Source of the DNA: Paragordius varius
Lineage: Eukaryota > Nematomorpha
Assembly (NCBI GenBank): GCA_964247055.1
Contig: OZ176054.1
Location: 7,502,001 to 7,566,000 of the forward strand
Direction: 5' to 3'
Length of the DNA: 64,000 nt
Positions 25,571 through 37,600 of this stretch are shown piece after piece. How positions within the stretch are numbered: position 1 is the first letter of the stretch; each line of letters starts with the position of its first letter. A program made the position numbers and the translations under genes. The notes under the pieces are model-generated. The model did no database searches. It was not told the DNA's origin and worked only from the letters and a program-made list of their open reading frames with translations.

Positions 25571-26395
25571 TTTATAATGTAATAATAGAAAAAGCGTTCT
25601 AAGAAATATTGAAATAGTTAGGAGGATGAATTGTGAATGGGGTTGAATAAAATATATATAAAAAAAAATTAAGGATAATATCCGGTGAAAATTATGAATT
25701 TTACGATCCCAATCATATTTTAATAATCAGTTCTTTGACCACATCTACGGGGTTTTTCATTTGCATACATGACCAAAAATGTTTCTTTTTACTTATCTAT
25801 TTTCATTTTTCAAAGAATTAAGACAAAATTCATAAAACACTCTAAACAAACTTCTATTTATGTAGGTTAGGGACTTTCCTCAAGGGTTAATTCAAAAAAG
25901 AGGTCAACCATGATCGCCACATTCCTAGAAATAACCTTACACATTTTCCTTTGCCTAAAAGATACGATTATGTGGGACATGCTTTTTTTGCAAAAAATCT
26001 CTAATTTTCTAAGGGATTGGGTGTCATTCACATGAAATAATTTATTAAATGGGTTGCCATGGTAATTTCTTGGAGCACACTTTTGTGGAGAATTTGCTTA
26101 GAAGCTCCAGTTTTGTATAGTATATTTTATAACATCTATATATAGGGTGTCATATTATTCATATAATATTGACTCATGAGTTTTCAAATCTCATTAGGGG
26201 CATTATTTTTGGGAGAGTGTTTCGAAAAACCTAATTAGAGTAAGGGCAAGCCCAATAAAAACTAAGGCAAACGACGATGATCTAATGCTTCACATTATGG
26301 ATATATTAGTAACTTTTTTAATAATTATTTTCAAATTTTATTTAGGCGAACACCTCTATAATTTTAATAATTTAGTTAATTTTTCACTTTTGTAG
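25571..26395. other. Intergenic or intronic, nothing recognised
   Basis: No conserved exon seen upstream of the orphan exon at 26396. Confidence 0.3.
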
Positions 26396-26731
26396 GGCAT
26401 AAAACCAAAAAGTATTTGTTGTGCTTTGTGCGATACGCAATTAATTGCATTTTTTCCACAAATTACAAATATTTTAATATTAAAGTTTCATGACAAAGAA
26501 AAATCAATAATGTTAATGATATTTGCACAAGTGTATAACGGTAATTTGAAAAACAAATTTTTAAAAAATATACCTTTCGATAGAAAAAAATCAATGTTAA
26601 ATATGCTATCAACTCAGTTATTGTGTAAACCAAATCCGTCAATATGCCTTTTGGTGAATAACATGTTTATTTATTCAACTAATATAATAATTATGGGTAT
26701 TTATTCTAACATTCAAATTTTAACCACGTAG
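26396..26731 (+). CDS. Orphan terminal exon, unknown protein with a CCxxC cluster
   Basis: A good acceptor (TTTCACTTTTGTAG) precedes a 112-codon open frame ending TAG at 26729-26731. The peptide begins GIKPKSICCALCDTQL, then a hydrophobic stretch and FHDKEKSIMLMIFAQVYNG. A cysteine pair followed by a beta-rich segment could suit a zinc-ribbon/OB-type domain, but I recognise no family. No upstream exons were found, so it may be part of a long-intron gene or a decayed copy. Confidence 0.3.
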   Translation, partial: GIKPKSICCALCDTQLIAFFPQITNILILKFHDKEKSIMLMIFAQVYNGNLKNKFLKNIPFDRKKSMLNMLSTQLLCKPNPSICLLVNNMFIYSTNIIIMGIYSNIQILTT

Positions 26732-28055
26732 TAGTTGATGTAATACGACCATTTGTAATGTTTTCACAATCATTAAAAGTACTCAAAACTTTTATTCAAC
26801 TATGAATACAATGGATATCTACTTAATTATTTAAACCACTTGAAAAAACCATTATTTTAATTGTTATATTATTACTTATAATCAAAATAATATATTCTTT
26901 ACATGTCTTTGATAATTCTAACGACGTTATGGAATGGTATGTGTTCTGTTTTAAAATTATATGTTACTATTTAATTTATATGTAATCTCTCCAAATTAAC
27001 CAAATTATACCTGTTAAAAATAGCGTTTTACTAGATGTTGTAAAAGCTTTTTTAACTTGCTTGACTTAAATTAAAAAATGTCGGAACAATTTCGTCAAAA
27101 TTCCTATATTATTACCATAACTATGTGGCAAACAATAAAAAATAAACCACGCTAATATTTAATTTCATAATCAGAAATTATTAGCATACTGTAAAACATT
27201 AGGTAAATGATACTCCTGTATTGATATCCTCTGAATTGAGGGTTATTCTTTGACCAAATTATACTAGATTTTCTAAATTTTACAACATTGACTTTTTATA
27301 ACATTTTCATATGTTTTATAGTAATAATGGCGCATATTTTTTAAACAAAATTATTTCGGATGCATTTCTTGGCTTTCTTCAAATGAATTAGCAATTATTT
27401 CAATTTTCATTTTGAGATCTCTATCAAGCAAAATATTTAAAAATTAGTAAAGTATACATCTATAAGGGTCATTGAAATCTTACATACTTAATTTAAATAT
27501 GCCTTGCACGAGAAATCCGATAAATCAAATATTATTGTTATCAATTAAATTGGTACATTTTTAATAAATTGACAATGATAGTATGTAGTTGTTAGGTTTT
27601 TTATGTGTTACCCACAATTAAAATCAATTTTAGACAACCTTGCTTATTTTTGGTATAGTTCATAAACTGTCAAAGTCAATATATATATATATATATATAT
27701 ATACTCGATTTTAGCCCCCTATTCGATAAGGTGTTTGATTAGATTTTTAAAACAAATAATATCATATTTTTTTATGTTTGTAATTATTTTCTAGTTGAAA
27801 AGAAACTTTTCAAACAGTTTTAGAAATTTTTTTGCATGGTCGTAAATTTTAACAAGGTGAGAATCTAGTAAGTTTTCCAACATTTGTGTAAGGTTTGCTT
27901 TCACATTTCGCTCATTTAACTTGTTGGCCAATTGGTAATACAATAATGTGTATTATAAATTAATATGTAAATAAACAAATTGTTTTAAGTTAGGGAAAAA
28001 TTGTTTATTTTCAACATTTTTATTTTACGTTCCTATTGGATAAAATTGAGACTGT
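26732..28055. other. Intergenic with a (TA)n tract
   Basis: A TA microsatellite lies at about 27678-27702. Nothing else recognised. Confidence 0.35.
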
Positions 28056-29100
28056 AAGGCGGTTAGAACATAAATGAATGTGATTGGAATAGTCTTGGCG
28101 TAATATGGGATAATCGTCCACAAAACTATAAAATCATCCTGGATGACTTTGTTGGCATCTGCAAAAATCTTCTGAAAAAGCACCATTATAACTTCCCATT
28201 TCTAATATTTTACCACACCTATAAATAAAAAAAAATGAAATACCGATCATTTAAGTTACTTTCTGGTATTTAGAAAGATTATAAACAACTGATTTTTCCG
28301 ATAATGGTTATCTATAACCTTGTTTTAGAATTTACATCGAATCCGCATTCGTCAACATAATAAAATAAATCCTCTTTTTCTTATACATCTTTTGCATACA
28401 CATATACTTTTTCCATGATAAGATCGAGATACCATTTATAGCTTCAGGATAACCTCTTTTACGTGTTTTTACACAATTGCATAATGTAGCTCATGACCCG
28501 TAGGTGTTAATAAAATCTTATCCATAAATCATATATTATTATTTCTAATGATATTCCTGACGATATGTTGTAATTCAAAATTTTCTGTTTCTATCCTGTT
28601 TAGTGATGACCATTTTATGTCCCCGGATTAATTTTTGCCCCAATTTGTTAATCATAGATTATGACTTATTTGCCCCTTTACAACTATCTACTTGGTTTTT
28701 ATTGTGCAGCGGAAAAAGTCGGATGGCTTTTTCCATTTTGCTTTTAGTGATATAATGTTCTGATGTATAAATCTGATGTAGTTGGCAAATTTTCTCTTTA
28801 AAAAAACTGACACATAAAAAATTACAAAATATATTCGTCCTTAAATAGATGCCAACATATGTATGGCTTGAACTTTTAAATTACATCTTGTCTAATGGGA
28901 TTATCAAGAAAGAACATCTTCTTCATAAATACATAGATGGATTTTTATCTTGCGAATGCGGATTCAATGTATAAATTCAAAAAGTGGTTATGGATAAGGC
29001 TAGAAAACAGAGTCGTTAAAAAACGTCTTAAATCCCAGAACGCTTCATTATGTGTGATTGGTATCGGTATTTAATTTTATATTAGGTGTGGTAGGGAGAA
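28056..29100. mobile_element. Decayed Tc1/IS630-like transposon copies
   Basis: The minus strand near 28330-28370 reads FYYVDECGFDVNS, and the plus strand near 28935-28965 reads CECGFNV. Both resemble the [FY]xDExGFN catalytic motif of IS630/Tc1-type DDE transposases. The two copies lie in opposite orientation, and both frames are broken by stops. Terminal repeats were not found, so the borders are approximate. Confidence 0.35.
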
Positions 29101-29965
29101 AATGGAAAGTTTTGATATTGTTAGAATGCTATGAAAATCGGGTTCCCATATAATAAAATTATTAAATCAAATAAAAGAGCCGTGTACCGATAAAATTTCA
29201 TAATTATTTGACACATTTGCTGATAATTATGCTCAAAATAAATATCTGCAAATATTTAATAAATATATCAGGACCATAAAAAACAGTTAAAGGGCCGCGT
29301 TTTTTTGTATCGCTGTATTAGATTGTTGTTTTTAGATGATTTTTGTCCAGGTTAAAATAATTTTTGCAAAAAACATATAAATAACAAAAATCTATTTGAC
29401 TAGGCTCTAGTTGATCACATATGCATTTGTTATTTTTTTATTGGAGATATGTATAAATAGCAGGGACATCTTCTCCAGACATGTAATATTTATGTAAATT
29501 AAAAATACCATCCAGATTAAATAATAATATATTTTTATATAAATTACTCGCATAGATAATTTGCTTATTCGTATAAACGCCATGAATAATGTAGGAAATA
29601 AAAAATTTATAAAAAATCAAATTTTCGCCCAATGTCATCATCAGGATTTGTTAAAAAATAAACTTAAAATAATGTAAAACAAAAAATTAAATTGAGATCA
29701 AATGTAAGACAAATTAATAATTTTTAAATTGATACATTTTATACATATTATTCACGACCTTTATTTCGTCGTTACCCCCACATAATCTATACATTAATTA
29801 TGTTTTAATAATCCCATTCCTTGGTATATTATACATATATTTGGCCAATAATGTTATTTTTTTAAAGATCCTATAATATGATTTATATATCAATCGAGAT
29901 TAATGTAAAAATGTTAAGGTAGAAGAAACATTTCCTAAATATTTTTATTTGTCCCAAATATATAG
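29101..29965. other. Intergenic or intronic, nothing recognised
   Basis: No conserved exon seen. A short open frame on the minus strand (29438-29641) has no supporting features. Confidence 0.3.
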
Positions 29966-30222
29966 TTTTGCTATTGTGCGGTTCAATACCATACCCGATA
30001 TCTCAATTTGGCCATGAAACCGATATCACAGATCTTAATCAAGGATCTAAACCCCTGCCTGCAGTATTTTTAAATGGTGGAACTATATTGGTTAAAGCAA
30101 AGCGCAACGCCGACAATTTTTTCTCACAATACAAATCAATGTTTTCCTCTTTTCAAGGATCTCGAAGCCGCTTAAAACATTCGGTAGATTTAATAAAAAC
30201 TTTTGGAAAGACGTGTTTCTAA
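29966..30222 (+). CDS. Orphan terminal exon, unknown protein
   Basis: The acceptor ATATATAG leads into an 85-codon frame ending TAA at 30220-30222. Codon use and composition look coding: LLCGSIPYPISQFGHETDI, then GSKPLPAVFLNGGTIL, then basic VKAKRNADNFFSQYKSMF and SFQGSRSRLKHS. I do not recognise the protein. The incoming phase requires one nucleotide from an upstream exon that I could not find. Confidence 0.4.
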
Positions 30223-30767
30223 AACTATTATATCTTGCATTAAAATATATTAAAATCATAATATAAAGTATAAATAATATGGTTTTTTAGTACTCTAATA
30301 TTTTTTTATTATGTCTTTCATTTTATGATTTTATCGGTCATGGGTCAATTTTTACTGGCAGGCATCACATGTATTTAGGCCACTGGATTTTGCAAGAGAT
30401 AAAAATACTCTTCTAGTTCCATTTTTTTAATGAAAATAATTTTCCAATTAAATCTTTTTACAAAAATAAGTTATAGCAGCCACGTAATATAATAAAGCCC
30501 TTTCCCATCTTTTCACATTTGAAAATATAAATGCATAAAATGAAAACTGGACTATTTATTTATTTTAAAACCGTTTTGAAACAAAAACGGGTGTAATGAA
30601 AATTGCTATAATTTTTTAACGGAGCAAAGGTTATTTTCTTCAAATTTTTAGTACATTTTATCCTTTAAATATATATGTTATATTCGAAATAAAAATGTAT
30701 GTTAATTTTTCAGTAAAAAGTAGCGCATAACATAAGCTTATGTTTCTTTAATATATATTATATATAT
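30223..30767. other. Intergenic, nothing recognised
   Basis: AT-rich spacer with poly(A)-signal-like AT words only. Confidence 0.3.
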
Positions 30768-30917
30768 TATACCATTTTTCATTTAAAACTTTTTCAACAA
30801 ACGCAACATTTTTTCAACCAGCAACATTTTCTATCCAGCGGAACTTTAAATGTAGCGTTTGGTTGAATAAATGTTGCGTTTTGTTGGAAAAGTGTGGCTT
30901 TTGACGAAAATGGTATA
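30768..30917. mobile_element. Short foldback element (family F), TATACCATTT ends
   Basis: Begins TATACCATTTTTCATTTAAA and ends GACGAAAATGGTATA. The arms contain repeated words on the left (AACGCAACATTTTTTCAACC, CAGCAACATTTT) and their complements on the right (GGTTGAATAAATGTTGCGTT). At 150 bp and non-coding, its ends match those of the larger foldback elements at 33842 and 52643. Confidence 0.7.
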
Positions 30918-30959
30918 TTATCAGTATTATTAATTATTACTTGGAAACAACACATTCAT

Positions 30960-31445
30960 TTTACTTCTCCAATTCAAATTGGGGTTTTTGGGGACCTCAT
31001 GACAAATTAAAATCATTGCAAAAGTTTCCAGTTATATAACATTGATGCATCGAAATATAAGAAAGATTAATTTACTAATACTTATTTTATTGATAATCCT
31101 CAAATTTAGTTAACATGACATGTGTGCTATATTAGTAAAATATTAAAATAATGGATAAACCACTTTGTCTGTTGATATTAATCCTAGATGTCATTTTAAA
31201 TAATTACATTCAATATTGGCGTTAGGATCAAATAACCACCATATTTTGCAAAAATTTTGTAAAACATAAATGGTGTCGAAGTAGTATGTGAAACATTTCA
31301 AAACTAAATTTTATTTAGATATTTTGCTTTATTTATATAATTTATATTAGGATAAGAGTATAAATTTTAATTATAACCGTTTCTTTAGTTTTTCTAAATA
31401 TCAACTTAAATATATTCTGGCCACCCTAGATACCCTAAATGGAAG
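30960..31445 (-). repeat. Diverged inverted copy of family A
   Basis: CCAATTCAAATTGGGGTTTTTGGGGA at the left (interrupted words) and GTGTCGAAGTAGT, AAAACTAAATTTTATTTA and TAGGATAAGAGTATAAAT match the reverse complement of 15306-15888. No coding capacity. Confidence 0.45.
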
Positions 31446-31619
31446 TATTAAGTGGACCCGAAATTTTATCTATTTTAAAAGTCTTAGCTATTTTTTTCGA
31501 ATGGGAAGCGTGTCATCTTTAAGAGTTTGAGACAAAAATCACGGTGATTCCGAACCTGATATGCATTTACTTAATTTTCCAATGTTTTCATATGTTGTAA
31601 AATTTATTTTTAATTTTAG

Positions 31620-34600
31620 GCTCCGCTTTTCCAAAATGCTGAAACAAATTTATCGGATACCAATACTTGCAGAGATGTCAAACTTCATAAATTGCGTGAG
31701 TTAATGCATAGTCGTAATTTAATCGGTTACATTGTTTCAAATACGGACGAACACCAAGTATTTTAATATATGCTATCTCTTAATTATTTATACAAATTAT
31801 GTACAACTTTTTTCACTCTTCAAAAAGGGATGACAAAAAACTCAGCAAAAAACATATTTATGATTTTAGTATCTAAATATTCCACTTCAGTTAAATTTTT
31901 TATATATTTTTCGCCGTTAGCATTAATTTGTTAGAGTCAAATCGTTTTTTTTCTAAATTGATATTTTTTTAATTTTACACACATTTAGAATGAATATCTA
32001 AATGACGTTGATAAAAGAAGACAATTTATTTCGGGATTTACTGGATCAGCAGGTAAACTGTTCAATTTTTATTTCGATCGCATTCAAGGTTCGTATCTGT
32101 TAAATATGAAAAATAAAAATAAAATATTCAATTATAAAATTCGGCCACCAATTTTTTTAATGCTTATATATGTTTATTTAATTCAAATCAATTTTTTTCC
32201 AAATTTAGCTACTTAACCAGTACAATTGGAATTTTAATCCATAATAATCAAATTGTTTTTAGGTGATATTTTGATCACACATGATAATGCTCTTCTTTGG
32301 ACTGATGGTAGATATCATTTACAGGCGGAACGCGAACTAGATCTCAAATGTTGGATGGTAATGAAATCAGGTACATATTTAAAATCATAAAACCTAATTT
32401 TTTAAGAATTTTTTAGAGATTTTGATAATTAGTAAAAATAATTATGTTACCATGAATTAGTTAAAGCTAAATAGGTAATTCCTTGAAAAAAGTTTAATTT
32501 TTTATTACGTTAAAAAACATCAGGTAAATATGATACTAGTAGGGTTGGGTTTTTGGATAATCGGGTTGGGTATCAAATAATTAGTTTGACCGCTTTTTTA
32601 TTTTCCTAGAATAGTATTAAGGTCACATTCCATGCAACTCATAGTCCGTCAAACCATAATTTAGTATATATTTTGGCTGTATTTAAATATTGAGAGCGGG
32701 TTTGTGGCAAAATGAAATAGTTTTGAAACCATTTTAAATCGACAATAGATTTAAACTTTTTTCGAATACATTTAAGGATATGCCCATGTTCTCAATGTGA
32801 CACAATGGATCAAAGCCAACCTCAACGGTGGAACCAAAATTGGTGTGTTTGCGGATACCATATCCTATGGTAAATTTAAAAATTCTAAAAAATGTCTGAT
32901 TCGTTAACTCTAATCTTTTTCAAAAAATAAAGTGTTGATTAAGGTTGGTATTTATTTAACTTTGTAGAGTATAAATTTTGAGCCATTTATATTAATCGCA
33001 CATTATTATTAATATGGATGAAGATGGTAAAAAGTGTGGGAAGTACGCTATATTAACGATTGTAATTTACGAAATTTCCATACAGTTGATAAATATTTTT
33101 TTTGCTTTATAATTTTATAAAGAATTATATGTCAATTCTTATTTTATTATACCCATATAACTTGCTCGTTATTTACTTCTCACAAGGTAATTTAGCTAAA
33201 TCCCCTATAACACCTAAATCAGAGGTTAAGCCACTATTTCTGTTATTGGCTCGGTTGTTCTGCCACAAATATATAATTATATATCTTTTTAAAAGTAATT
33301 ATTTTTTTCATATACCAATTACAATTCAAATTCATACTAAAACAATTCATATTCACCCTTGAACAATTTAAATTTACTTTAAAAATAAATGATATGTTTT
33401 TGGGTTAATATAACTCATTAATTAATATGAAATAAATTCTTATGGCATAGTTAATTATTTTTTCAGTATTATTCTGATTTTAAACAAAAATTTCTTTTTT
33501 GTAAAAATATAAAAAAAATATAAGTATTGAGCTTAAAAAACCCATATTTATATTAGGGTGAATTTGAATTGTTCAAGAGTGAATTTGAATAGTTCTAGGG
33601 TGAATTTGAACTGTAATGGTTTATTTTGCGGATAACCCGCGTTCGGCTTTCTACAGTTCAAGTGTATGCCATGCATGTTGACATTAATATCATGCTGAAA
33701 TAACTTCCTCTTGATTAATCTTTCGAATCATTGGTTACTTTTTCGAAAAAAACTTCAGTAAAATTTTTTTATTAAAAAATTCCCCTTTTAAAGGTTTGCC
33801 TATTATATTGTTCTATTTCGTCTCTATCATTGTCGTACCCATATATACCATTTGCACTTCAAGAGTGTCCTTGAACATTTCAAGTTGGTCCTTGAACAGT
33901 TCAAGTTGGTCCATGAACATTTCAAGTTGGTCCTTTGACTTTTTTGTTTTGTTTTTAACTTTTATCAATCAAATCGTAAATATTTCATCTATTTTATTGT
34001 TTTTAACCTATTTTCTATTATTTAACATTAATTTTAAATCGATATCAACTTTTAATCTTTGAGAAACCGTATATCTTTATTAATTTCGTGAAATTATTTT
34101 AGATATTCAAAAGATTTTAACATGCAATTAAAAATATGTAAATTTTCGGGGTAATTATTTACAATTTTTTTTGAAAACATTTATAAAAGTTTTTAATTTT
34201 GTCAAATTGGAAAAAAAATAGTTTGAAACCAAAAAGTGGTTTTTAAATAAAATTTTTTATTTTTAAATGGATAAATATATAATAAATTAAGAAAATTAGG
34301 TTAATAAATAATAAAATAAAAAAATAAATGCAAAAATTATGGTTAAATCAAATTTATACATTTTAAGGACCAACTTGAAGTGTTCAAGGACCAACTTGAA
34401 ATGTTCAAGGACCAACTTGAATTGTTCAAGGACCCACTTGAATTGTTCAAGGACCAACTAAAATTGTTCAAGGACCAACTTGAACTGTTCAAGGACCAAT
34501 TTGAATTGTTCAAGGACCAACTTAAAAAAGTTCAAGGAGACTCTTGAAGTGCAAATGGTATAAATCATGTTTGCTGAATTAACTACAATATGACTTGGCA

Positions 34601-37600
34601 TTTTTATCGGCATCTTCTACTACAATCAAAGCTTTCCAAAGAAAGACGTGATGAGCGGTCTAAAGGTGTTCTTTGTTTAACTCATTTTAAAAGTTTTAAC
34701 AATCTATGATTTAGTTTAAAATTATTAATTTAGAAAAATTTTAATCTGATTAAAGTGTATTACGATTCTTATAATTATACCGGTCTTATATTTTGCAGCT
34801 TAGAAAGATAAATATTGAAATATTAACAAAACATTTTTGCCCATAAAAACTAATATTATTTTAAACGGACGACATAAATAATGTGGCAAATACGTATAAT
34901 TTAGAAAGCAATATTTTTTTAATTTGTTTTTTAATTTAAATAATATATAATTTTAAAAGTTTTCAATAATTAATTAATATTTTATGCAGAAAATTACAAA
35001 AAAATTTGGGATGCACTTCATACGACTCACATACCCGCGTTGTTAAACGAGGATTTGGTTGATCAAGTTTGGAATTTTGTGGATATTCATCACAAAAATA
35101 ATGGAGATGCCAAAAGTGCCCCAATCTTTGAGTTACCCCTTAAATTTTCTGGTAAATTTACCTATTAAATTTTTACTAATTGCTTATAAAAAAAATTATT
35201 TAAAAAATATCCAAATTGAAAATTCCCACAACTAAAGGTTGAAATTATACGATAGGTGAATCATGGGAAAGTAAAGTTAAGCGTGTCAGGGATGTTATGC
35301 CTCATAGCCGAACTCATGCCAACATTAGTTTTGGCATGTTAATTTATCAATTGGATGACGTTGCATGTAATTATATTATAATTAAAAACTATTGTTTATC
35401 ATATTAAATCATATAAATCTATATTTTTATAAGTATATAATTTTAAAAATTCATTCAAATAACTCATTATTCCGCATATAAATTATATTTATTATTCTAA
35501 TAAACGAGACAGGGCTCCTAAATTTACGAGGAAACGATATACCGTTCAATCCTGTTTTCTTTGCCTACGTTGGGTTGACCAATACTCATATAAAGTATAA
35601 TCATATTTTAACAAATAGTTTATATATAAACGATGTTAAAGTTCCAGCCGAAATAAGGACTCAATATACGGGCCATTGCCAAAATACCTCTTCAACGTAT
35701 TGCATTAGGGTAAAATTTATGGTTTTTTAAAATTTGATTTTAACGAAATTTATAAGGGATTGGGTTTTGACATTCAAAAAAATTGGTCTGACCGCTAAAG
35801 TCCTTCATGGTCACAATCAGCCATTTTAAATTGAAATATATAATTCAAATCTAAAGATAAAATTGAATCAAATTAAATGTTTTATAAAAAAATTGATAAA
35901 TTTTTAGATATATCGAAGTAAAAACAATTTTTATGCCCAAAAATAATGACTGACTATCTTTCAGAGTGGTCAAATTTCTGAGAAATGCATACCAGTAAGA
36001 CGCAACTCTACTTATTAATATTTATAAAAATGTTTTATCAATAGATTTTACCGTATAGCCAGGCAAATAATTTTTTTACCACAAACGAATTCGATCGCAC
36101 CTATCTGTTGTCGGGAAATAGTATGTGTGTTTACCAATCATTGCTTAATAAATTCAACGATACTCAATTATCAAACGTAATAAATTTTTTGGAAAGTGCC
36201 CCCACCAGATCTCTTAAATTAGTTAAAAATGCAATCGAAATTGAGGGAATGAAAAAAGCACAAGTATATGCAAAAATAGTCGATTCGAATTTAATATATT
36301 GACTTTGTAATACATTATAGATCATAAACAGTAAATGGACTTTTCACCACTTTTTTTTATCTACACATAACCGTTAAATTAATTTGGTTATACTTATTTC
36401 ATTACCATTATAAAAGCATCCTATAATTATCAAGTTTCTTAGCAGGTCTCGAATTATAGTTTATACCGAATAAATAATTTATATCATATAATTTATATTT
36501 ATAGCATCGTGATTCCGCTGCATTGATTGAAGCGATTGCCTATTTAGAAAATCAGGTATTATTAACCCTACAGTGGTTTTTTTCTTATCGGTTTCGTCAA
36601 TATCTTCACAAATGAATATAAACTTTTTTTTAACAATTAGAGAATCACTTATCAAAAAAATTGATTTATATATAATCGATATTTTTATTTATATACCCTA
36701 GTTGGAAAACAATCAAACATTGGATGAAATATCATTCACCACGGTTCTAGAAAAATATCGAAGGTTTTTTCGACTGAATTTTTTCTCCAATTATTTGAAT
36801 TCGAATCAATTAACTTTTTTTAAACAATATTAATACACATATAGCAAACAAGAAAATTATGCTGGTTTAAGTTTTGACCCCATTTCAGCAGTTGGGCCCA
36901 ATGGTGCATACGTGCATTACAAATCTCAACAATCTACCAACAGACCTATCACTAAAACGGAAATGTATCTTTTGGATTCTGGTGCACAATATTTGTAATA
37001 TATTAAGTTATATAAATTACTAAATTGCTTGTTTTTGGAAATTTTTATAAATAGAATTTGTCTAGTGGGTATGAAATATTTAATATGTAACGTAATGATC
37101 AGGCTTTAACTACCAATAGAAATTTAATATATTCCCACCAATGTTACTCTAAAGTTTAATGAATTTTTTTATATTCTTTGTTAGAATGTCCGTAAAACTT
37201 TATTTTATTAAATAGTAATAGGTTAAAACCTGTCTTAAAGAAAAATCGAAAATTATATGAACCATTAACTTATTTTTATCCATAAATGAAAAAGAAATAT
37301 ACATTATGAATTTTATACGAGTTCCTTAAAAATAAAAATATTTTAGGGACGGGACGACTGATGTTACACGAACTTTTCATTTTGGCACACCAAGACCCAT
37401 TGAACAAGTATAATTCAAACGTTATATACGTTGATTTTATAGGAAGTTTACACCAGAGTATTGATGGCTGCTATAGATTTGGCTAAAACTAAATTCCCCT
37501 ATTACGTTCCAAGTAAAATGTTACATTTTCATTTAATCTCTCTAAGTGTTTGAAGTTGTTACAGTTTGGAATTCATGGAATTGATTGTTAAATTTCCCAC

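Noticed and set aside
33796-34062. Frame with repeated SWSLN/SWSMN peptides
   Set aside because: The repeats are the translated 21-bp units of a foldback element arm.
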